Positions 14,442 to 18,191 of a stretch of 18,191 nt of DNA are shown in pieces (the first letter of the stretch is position 1; each line of letters opens with the position of its first letter). A program made the translations under genes and the position numbers. The notes under the pieces were generated by a model. That model saw only the letters and a list, made by a program, of their open reading frames with translations. It was not told the origin of the DNA and did no database searches. Location: assembly GCA_005877225.1 (NCBI GenBank), contig VBPK01000124.1, positions 1-18,191 on the forward strand, in the 5' to 3' direction. The DNA comes from Nitrososphaerota archaeon. Lineage in GTDB: Archaea > Thermoproteota > Nitrososphaeria > Nitrososphaerales > Gagatemarchaeaceae.

Positions 14442-14465
14442 TATCCCCTCCCCTTGGAGGGGATA
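14442..14465. promoter_or_regulatory. CsoR-type operator (10-base inverted repeat)
   Basis: TATCCCCTCC (14442-14451) and GGAGGGGATA (14456-14465) are perfect inverted repeats with spacer CCTT. G/C tracts bordered by TA/AT are the known style of CsoR/RcnR-family operators. Its place between TATA box and start codon fits autorepression. The second arm also holds GGAGGGG, a possible ribosome binding site 7 bases before the TTG, so operator and ribosome site may be the same sequence. Confidence 0.7.
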
Positions 14466-14469
14466 GGGC

Positions 14470-14733
14470 TTGGCAAAGCACAAGAGAAAGGAGGTTGCGA
14501 GTAGGGTTGCGAAGATACACGGCCATGTCCAGGCAGTCAAGGATATGCTTGAGGACGGTAGGTCATACCCTGAGGTCGTGCATCAGATAGTGGCAATCAG
14601 GTCCGCTCTCGACAGCGTCATCCAAGTTATCGTGGACGATCTGGTAGAGGACTGCGTCGCAAAGGCCGAGAGAAAGGAGCCGATGACGGACAGCCTGGTG
14701 GAGCTACAAGAGATCGTCGCCAAGATCAGGTGA
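14470..14733 (+). CDS. CsoR/FrmR-family repressor with altered metal site
   Basis: An 87-residue all-helical repressor of the DUF156 (CsoR/RcnR/FrmR) family that should bind the palindrome upstream and release on sensing its effector. Family pattern: SRVAKIHGHVQAVKDMLEDG, HQIVAIRSALDSVI, then DDLVEDCV. Aligned by spacing to the Cys36-His61-Cys65 copper triad of CsoR, the residues are Y33, L58 and C62, so two of three ligands are lost and only the last Cys remains. His4, His17, His19 and His38 could supply a different site. The TTG start fits the family N-terminus and follows GGAGGGG. The ATPase gene starts 7 bases after the stop, one operon. The effector is therefore not safely copper. Confidence 0.88.
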   Translation: MAKHKRKEVASRVAKIHGHVQAVKDMLEDGRSYPEVVHQIVAIRSALDSVIQVIVDDLVEDCVAKAERKEPMTDSLVELQEIVAKIR

Positions 14734-14740
14734 GAACCTC

Positions 14741-16501
14741 ATGGTCAACGACGGCATGACCGAATCTGCTAGTGGGCAGGATCGCGGGAACACCAGAACC
14801 GATACAGTCCGACTCGCGATCATGGCCGCAGCGGCGGTTTCGAGCTGGAGTGGTGTTTGGGGCCAACTTCTGCCGATCGACGTCGTTGCCATAGCGGCGA
14901 CCCTGCTGGGCGGCTATCCGGTCTACAGGGAAACTCTCCGCGCGCTCAAGCAAGGCCACATCAACATGGAAGTGTCGATGGCCGTTGCCATCTTCGCCTC
15001 CCTGATCGTGAGACAGTTCACCGTCTCGGTCGTGATCACCCTCTTCGCGCTGCTCTCGGAGTACATCGAGACTTACGCCGTCGACAAGGGAAGACAGACC
15101 ATCTTGCTGCTCGAAAGGTCAGCTCCCAGGCTGGCTCTTGTCAGAAGGGCAGGAGAAGAAGTCCAGGTCGACCCGAGGTCGCTGGTGCCGGACGACGTAG
15201 TCATCGTTAGGGACGGCGAGCGGGTGCCGGTGGACGGGACGATCGTCGTCGGGTCCGCGTTCGTGAATCAGTCTTCCATAACCGGCGAGTCGGCGAGGGT
15301 TGAAAAGAGCCCCGGCGACAGAGTTTACGCCGGAAGCGTGGACGAATCCGGCCTGATCGAGGTGCGTACCGAGAAGGTCGGAACCGAGACGGTCTTTGGG
15401 AAGATCATAAAACTGGTTGAGGATGCCGAGAACAGAAAGGCGCCCATACAGAAGTTATCCGATAGGCTCGCATCTTGGCTGGTTGAGTTCGCCATCGGAT
15501 TCGCGGCCTTCACCTTTCTGGTGACTGGAGATGTGACATCGACCATCTCCGTAATCGTGGTCGCGGGCGCCTGCGGAGTCGCCGCTGGAACGCCTCTCGC
15601 GATAGTGGCAACACTGGGAAAGGCCGCGAAGAAAGGCACGATTGTAAAGGGTGGAGCCTACGTCGAAGAGATGAGCAGGGTCGATACGGTCGTGATAGAT
15701 AAGACCGGTACCCTTACCTTCGGCGAACCCGAGGTCACAGACACAGTCGGCTTCGACGGCTTCAGCGAGCTGCAGGTATTGGAATACGCGGCGATTGCGG
15801 AGAGATACTCCAACCACCCGTTGGCGCGGGCAATCCTGGGTAAGGCCGCCGAGTTAGGAATCAAGTTCTCTGAGGACGCCTCATCCGCCTCATCGAGCTA
15901 CATCGCCGGAAAGGGTATTGTCTGCCGGTTCAACGGAGGGCAGATAATCGTAGGAAACGACACTCTGATGGTAGAGAAGAATGTTCAGTTCCCCAGGGTC
16001 GCGGATGAATCTCTCTGGGGTGGCCCCAAGGGAAGGTCTACGGTACTGATTGCCTACCGTGGCAAGATATGCGGAACAATATCTATCGCTGACAGGGTAC
16101 GAGGAGAGAGCAGAAGGGCGCTCGAAGACCTGAGGAAGATGGGAATACGTACAGTCATGCTGACGGGGGACAACAGGACGGTTGCGCAGGACGTCGCAAA
16201 AGAAGTTGGGATTGACGAGGTCCACGCCGAACTGCTCCCCGAGGAGAAGGTCTCCGCTGTGGAGAGGCTCGTAGCTGAAGGCCACAGCGTGGCGATGGTC
16301 GGAGATGGTATCAACGACGCCCCTGCCCTTGCCCGCGCGGACGTAGGAATAGGAATGGGCGCAGGAACAGACACCGTGGCTGTAGACGGCGTAGGAGTAA
16401 CTCTTGCCTTTCTCGGTCTCTTGAATCCCTTGCTAGCCGCAGGGATACACGTCGCCTCCGAGCTCATCTTCATCCTCAACTCAGCTCGACTAATCAGATA
16501 A
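14741..16501 (+). CDS. P1B-like metal-transporting P-type ATPase, with a C-terminal internal deletion
   Basis: A 586-residue membrane pump without an N-terminal HMA domain. Visible in order: membrane helices from about residue 25, the actuator TGES (181-184), a membrane metal site region VVAGACGVAAGTP (C278) in place of the usual CPC, phosphorylation site DKTGTLT (D320), HP motif (H359-P360), MLTGDN, and GDGINDAP near 521. After GAGTD (544) the chain jumps to TVAVDGVGVTLAFLGLLNP and the normal end ILNSARLIR. The roughly 40-45 residues that should lie there (ADVVL-type strand, linker and most of the seventh helix) are absent but the frame is kept. AGGTGAG overlapping the csoR stop is the ribosome site. 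Likely role: CsoR-controlled metal efflux; the metal is unknown and the protein as written may be inactive. Confidence 0.88.
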   Translation: MVNDGMTESASGQDRGNTRTDTVRLAIMAAAAVSSWSGVWGQLLPIDVVAIAATLLGGYPVYRETLRALKQGHINMEVSMAVAIFASLIVRQFTVSVVITLFALLSEYIETYAVDKGRQTILLLERSAPRLALVRRAGEEVQVDPRSLVPDDVVIVRDGERVPVDGTIVVGSAFVNQSSITGESARVEKSPGDRVYAGSVDESGLIEVRTEKVGTETVFGKIIKLVEDAENRKAPIQKLSDRLASWLVEFAIGFAAFTFLVTGDVTSTISVIVVAGACGVAAGTPLAIVATLGKAAKKGTIVKGGAYVEEMSRVDTVVIDKTGTLTFGEPEVTDTVGFDGFSELQVLEYAAIAERYSNHPLARAILGKAAELGIKFSEDASSASSSYIAGKGIVCRFNGGQIIVGNDTLMVEKNVQFPRVADESLWGGPKGRSTVLIAYRGKICGTISIADRVRGESRRALEDLRKMGIRTVMLTGDNRTVAQDVAKEVGIDEVHAELLPEEKVSAVERLVAEGHSVAMVGDGINDAPALARADVGIGMGAGTDTVAVDGVGVTLAFLGLLNPLLAAGIHVASELIFILNSARLIR

Positions 16502-16519
16502 GAAGGTCTGCCCGCTCCG

Positions 16520-18028
16520 CTACTCTACCGAACCGCTCTTCAGGACAATCCTCTTCCCTTGCCTCTTCTCAGGCTTCTCCGATGGTACCTCCCGATACGC
16601 CGATTGCTCCAACATCTGCTGAAGCACGTGGTGATGATAGTGCTCCACCGGCATCAGCGACCCGAACGCCCTCTGAACTACCTCGCTCAACGCGGGATGG
16701 ATGTGGATCGCCTCGTTGATTGTGTCCGAGCTTCTATCGGAGGTGTACATCACGTTTACGATTTCTTGTATCAGGATTGAAGCGTAGGGCCCGATGATGT
16801 GCGCACCCAATATTCGCCGAGTGGAGCCATCGATGATCACCTTGACAAAATAGTCTTTAACGTTCATCGCCTCTCCTTTCGCTGTATCTTCATACTTGTA
16901 GAAACCGATCCGGATTTTATCGCCGTACTGCTGAACCGCCTCCTTCTCTTTCAGTCCCACGCTCGCGATCTCTGGATAGGTGAAGACGGCGTGAGGAATG
17001 GCGTGGTAGTCCACCTTGACCCTTCTCTTCAGGACCGCGTTGTAGTAGATTACCTCGGATTCGTAGTTCGCGACGTGTTTGAAGAGGTAACTTCCGTCTG
17101 CGTCGCCAAAGGCCCAGACGTTTGGCTGCGAAGTCTCAAGGTATTCGTTGACCGCGATCCAACCGTCTTTGGTGACGCTTATCTTTGCTTTCTCGGGATG
17201 CAGGATCTCCGTAATGGGGCCTCTCCCCGCCGCGACCAAGATCTCGTCGGCTTCCACCTGTCTCCTTCTTCCACCCTTTCTATCTCGGACGGTCAGGCGT
17301 TTGTGACCGCTCGACGTCTTCTCCACCTCCTCCACCTCATGACCGGTCAGGATCTCGATGTGTCTCCCAAGCTCCCTCCTGGCCAGAGCGCTGACTTCAG
17401 GCTCCTCTTCCGGGAGGAACCGCTCATTCCTCCCCAGTATCGTAACCCGCGACCCCATGCTCGAAAAGAAGTGGCCGTACTCGGCTGCGATGTATCCTCC
17501 CCCCACGATCGCGACACTCTTGGGCAGGGCCGTCAACTTCAGGACCGTATCGCTCGTGAGGTAATCAGTCTCCTCCAGTCCCCTTATCGGTGGTATCATG
17601 GTCTTCGACCCGATGCAGAGAAAGATCATCTTCGAAGTTATCGTGTCGTCTCCCACCTTCAGAGTGTATGGGGAGACGAATTCGGCGACCGACTGAAAGT
17701 AGTCTATGTTCTCCGAACTAGAGAGTCCCTTGCGTATCGCGTTTATCTCCTCGTAGATTAGCGTCCTCATTCTGTCCATGATCTTCCCGAAATCTATCTC
17801 CTTGATCTCCGCTCCGATGCCCAACTCTCCCGCCTTCTCGAGTGTTCTGACGAGCTCCGCGGGATAGAGAAGAATCTTTGATGGTATGCAACCCCTCGTC
17901 AGACATATCCCGCCCGGTTCGTCCTTGTCGATTACTGCGACCTTGATCTTGGGACTCTCCTGGATCATCGGTTCTACCACGTTCATCGCGGAACCGCTAC
18001 CGATCACAATCAAATCGTATTGCTTCAT
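16520..18028 (-). CDS. Dihydrolipoamide dehydrogenase-like pyridine nucleotide-disulfide oxidoreductase
   Basis: A 502-residue FAD flavoprotein of the Lpd/mercuric reductase family. The FAD site is YDLIVIGSGSAMNVV (last Gly of GxGxxG replaced by Met), the redox disulfide is C42-C47 (GGICLTRGCIPSK), the NAD(P)-binding motif is VAIVGGGYIAAEYGHFF, the second FAD motif is VWAFGDAD, and the catalytic dyad is H444/E449 (IHPALSE). Beyond the usual end there is a tail with HYHHH at 463-467 and a basic, charged finish. I chose the ATG at 18028, where the family begins (KQYDLIVIG); an ATG at 18049 adds seven residues. It faces the metal ATPase with an 18-base gap. No 2-oxoacid dehydrogenase subunits are nearby, so its substrate (dihydrolipoamide, another disulfide, or a metal) is open. 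Confidence 0.88.
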   Translation of the reverse strand: MKQYDLIVIGSGSAMNVVEPMIQESPKIKVAVIDKDEPGGICLTRGCIPSKILLYPAELVRTLEKAGELGIGAEIKEIDFGKIMDRMRTLIYEEINAIRKGLSSSENIDYFQSVAEFVSPYTLKVGDDTITSKMIFLCIGSKTMIPPIRGLEETDYLTSDTVLKLTALPKSVAIVGGGYIAAEYGHFFSSMGSRVTILGRNERFLPEEEPEVSALARRELGRHIEILTGHEVEEVEKTSSGHKRLTVRDRKGGRRRQVEADEILVAAGRGPITEILHPEKAKISVTKDGWIAVNEYLETSQPNVWAFGDADGSYLFKHVANYESEVIYYNAVLKRRVKVDYHAIPHAVFTYPEIASVGLKEKEAVQQYGDKIRIGFYKYEDTAKGEAMNVKDYFVKVIIDGSTRRILGAHIIGPYASILIQEIVNVMYTSDRSSDTINEAIHIHPALSEVVQRAFGSLMPVEHYHHHVLQQMLEQSAYREVPSEKPEKRQGKRIVLKSGSVE

Positions 18029-18191
18029 TTTGCCGGCCAAGAGAAGCATGAAAGGAGCCTATTGAAGGTGCCTGGCCCCCAACGCCCTGAGTGCGAGTTC
18101 AACGCGGCGGAATCTTCCACCGGGCCTAAGCCGAGTGCAACTGTCGCTCAGGCATGGGCATGGCAACGCGAATCAGGCAGAAGTGATCGAC
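18029..18191 (-). other. Upstream region of the oxidoreductase gene, no gene seen
   Basis: A weak TATA-like TTCAATAG (minus strand, about 18058-18065) lies some 34 bases before the ATG at 18028. The rest to the window end has no open frame longer than a few tens of codons on either strand and no RNA motif that I can recognise. Confidence 0.35.

Noticed and set aside
14371..14526. Upstream extension of the AbrB frame to an ATG at 14526
   Set aside because: It would run through the csoR start, both operators and both promoters, and the AbrB family begins at the ATG at 14370.
16799..17761. 320-codon open frame on the plus strand
   Set aside because: Fully antisense to the oxidoreductase gene, which has all its family motifs; the frame has no recognisable domain and reflects GC-rich codon shadowing.
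1..18191. tRNA, rRNA, CRISPR array or insertion sequence
   Set aside because: No T-loop with matching acceptor stem, no regularly spaced repeats and no transposase motifs were found; GTTCGA-like matches (for example near 7113 and 14241) lie inside genes.

Overview
The window looks like chromosomal DNA of an archaeon, most likely a terrestrial or heterotrophic member of the Nitrososphaeria (Thaumarchaeota). This is inferred from gene content and promoters, not from a marker gene. Many genes have a TATA-like box centred 26-29 bases before the start codon and little or no 5' leader. The histidine kinase has the soluble sensor architecture I associate with thaumarchaeal kinases, and there is a GvpD/KaiC-like ATPase, an archaeal-type PEP synthase and small zinc-finger proteins. 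I see no tRNA, rRNA, CRISPR array, transposase or phage gene.

Layout. 1-1653 (minus): a PelF-like GT4 glycosyltransferase running off the left edge, overlapped by an upstream helical-repeat protein. 1766-3526 (plus): glmS, divergent from that pair. 3857-5853 (plus): a 79-aa zinc-finger protein, a GvpD/KaiC-like ATPase and an unlisted 43-aa zinc-ribbon gene. 5942-6824 (plus): a broken membrane-anchored spherulin-4 (GH135-like) hydrolase. 6811-9032 (minus): a broken PEP synthase. 9203-10498 (minus): a secreted beta-rich protein ending in a clear terminator hairpin. 10680-13364 (plus): a single-domain response regulator and a soluble histidine kinase with three related sensor modules. 13346-14370: the tail of a glutamine synthetase gene, then an AbrB-PIN toxin-antitoxin pair with a broken toxin. 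14434-16501 (plus): a CsoR-type repressor and a P1B-like metal ATPase behind a clean inverted-repeat operator. 16520-18028 (minus): a dihydrolipoamide dehydrogenase-like flavoprotein.

How they may work together. The glycosyltransferase, GlmS and the spherulin-4 hydrolase suggest amino-sugar polysaccharide synthesis and trimming. The regulator and kinase probably form a two-component system. CsoR and the ATPase form a self-regulated metal-efflux unit in which both proteins have non-canonical metal sites.

The most striking observation is that four genes (spherulin-4, PEP synthase, PIN toxin, P-type ATPase) each lack a conserved internal block of roughly 25-50 residues. Three of them change frame at the gap, and short inverted repeats sit at the junctions. 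With the glutamine synthetase remnant, this means either real gene decay or an assembly artefact, and the window should be checked against reads before biology is built on it.
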